This document shows positions 5,499-5,740 of a stretch of DNA of 5,740 bases, in pieces (within the stretch, counting starts at the first letter, position 1; every line of letters begins with the position of its first letter). The stretch is taken from positions 1 to 5,740 of the forward strand of contig CACXAK010000079.1 in the NCBI GenBank assembly GCA_902765655.1, given 5' to 3'. This DNA comes from an uncultured bacterium. Lineage in GTDB: Bacteria; Cyanobacteriota; Vampirovibrionia; Gastranaerophilales; Gastranaerophilaceae. A program made the translations under genes and the position numbers. The notes below the pieces were generated by a model. The model was not told where the DNA came from and did no database searches. It worked only from the letters and a program-made list of their open reading frames with translations.

Positions 5499-5595
5499 AA
5501 TATTCCCCTTTATATATATCCCCTGTAAATATATAAAGTTTATTCGATTAAGAAAATTGCCTTATCAAAAAGAAATATTAAGATATATTACAAAA
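5499..5595. other. Short AT-rich gap between two minus-strand genes
   Basis: Neither a hairpin terminator nor a convincing promoter is visible, which favours cotranscription of the two minus-strand genes. On the minus strand AGGGGATAT is followed 16 bases later by AGGGGAATAT; the second copy is the ribosome binding site of the 343-aa gene, and the first has no start codon at usable distance. Confidence 0.4.
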
Positions 5596-5740
5596 TTATT
5601 CTTCTATGTTTATAAATTCATAGCCCTGACCATTGTTTTGAGATTCAGCACCGTTATTCAAAACCTCTGTTGGTTTTGATTTGATTGAACGATTAATTGT
5701 AGTCGAAAAATCAGATAAGTTATTTATATTATAAAAATGA
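5596..5740 (-). CDS. C-terminal end of an unidentified protein (partial, enters from right edge)
   Basis: On the minus strand a frame is open from the right edge to a TAA at plus 5596-5598, giving 47 residues without a stop. They are polar and Asn/Ser-rich (for example NNLSDFSTTINRSIKSKP), then NNGAESQNNGQG, ending YEFINIEE. The other two minus-strand frames are interrupted. This looks like the low-complexity tail of a longer protein encoded beyond the window. No domain can be named. It reads in the same direction as the 343-aa gene 97 bp downstream, with no terminator between them. Confidence 0.55.
   Translation of the reverse strand, partial: HFYNINNLSDFSTTINRSIKSKPTEVLNNGAESQNNGQGYEFINIEE

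Noticed and set aside
5455..5679. 74-aa plus-strand ORF at the right end
   Set aside because: It overlaps the start of the 343-aa gene and the partial minus-strand gene, has no ribosome binding site, and has a translation typical of random AT-rich sequence.

Overview
The window is AT-rich, with compact genes, ATG starts, mostly clear Shine-Dalgarno sites and strong hairpin-plus-U terminators. It carries a GSI-alpha glutamine synthetase and an LL-diaminopimelate aminotransferase (DapL). The combination suggests a low-GC bacterium such as a gut Gastranaerophilales (Vampirovibrionia/Melainabacteria) or a clostridium. I lean to the former, but nothing in the sequence settles it: there is no rRNA, and the family assignments come from memory of the families rather than a search.

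Layout, left to right. The 3' three quarters of glnA (+) ends at a strong terminator that probably also serves the convergent gene beyond it. That gene is a 62-residue ribbon-helix-helix (RHH) DNA-binding protein (-). It is divergent from dapL (+), and the 114-bp gap holds two face-to-face promoters whose -35 boxes lie on the same TTGACAA heptamer. Next come a small exported cysteine-rich protein (+) with its own terminator and a weakly supported 74-residue ORF (+). The stop codon of that ORF overlaps the stop of a uridine-kinase-family P-loop kinase (-). Divergent from the kinase is a 56-residue acidic small protein (+) with a good ribosome binding site and a perfect 13-bp terminator. The last part is on the minus strand: a 343-residue modular protein (basic Gly/Ala/Lys-rich half, glycine-zipper hydrophobic segment, Ser/Thr/Gln linker, NPFG-containing tail), preceded by the 3' end of another minus-strand gene that runs in from the right edge.

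How they work together: glnA and dapL are both amino-nitrogen genes (glutamine synthesis; glutamate-dependent transamination toward lysine and meso-diaminopimelate). The RHH protein between them is a natural candidate regulator of itself and of dapL, but this is inference from layout. The other genes look like unrelated housekeeping and lineage-specific small or envelope proteins. I see no mobile element, CRISPR array, tRNA or rRNA, and no convincing new multi-gene system. The most interesting items are the shared-(-35) divergent control region, the cysteine-rich exported protein ending in a CxxCH motif, and the two short genes and one partial gene that are easily missed.
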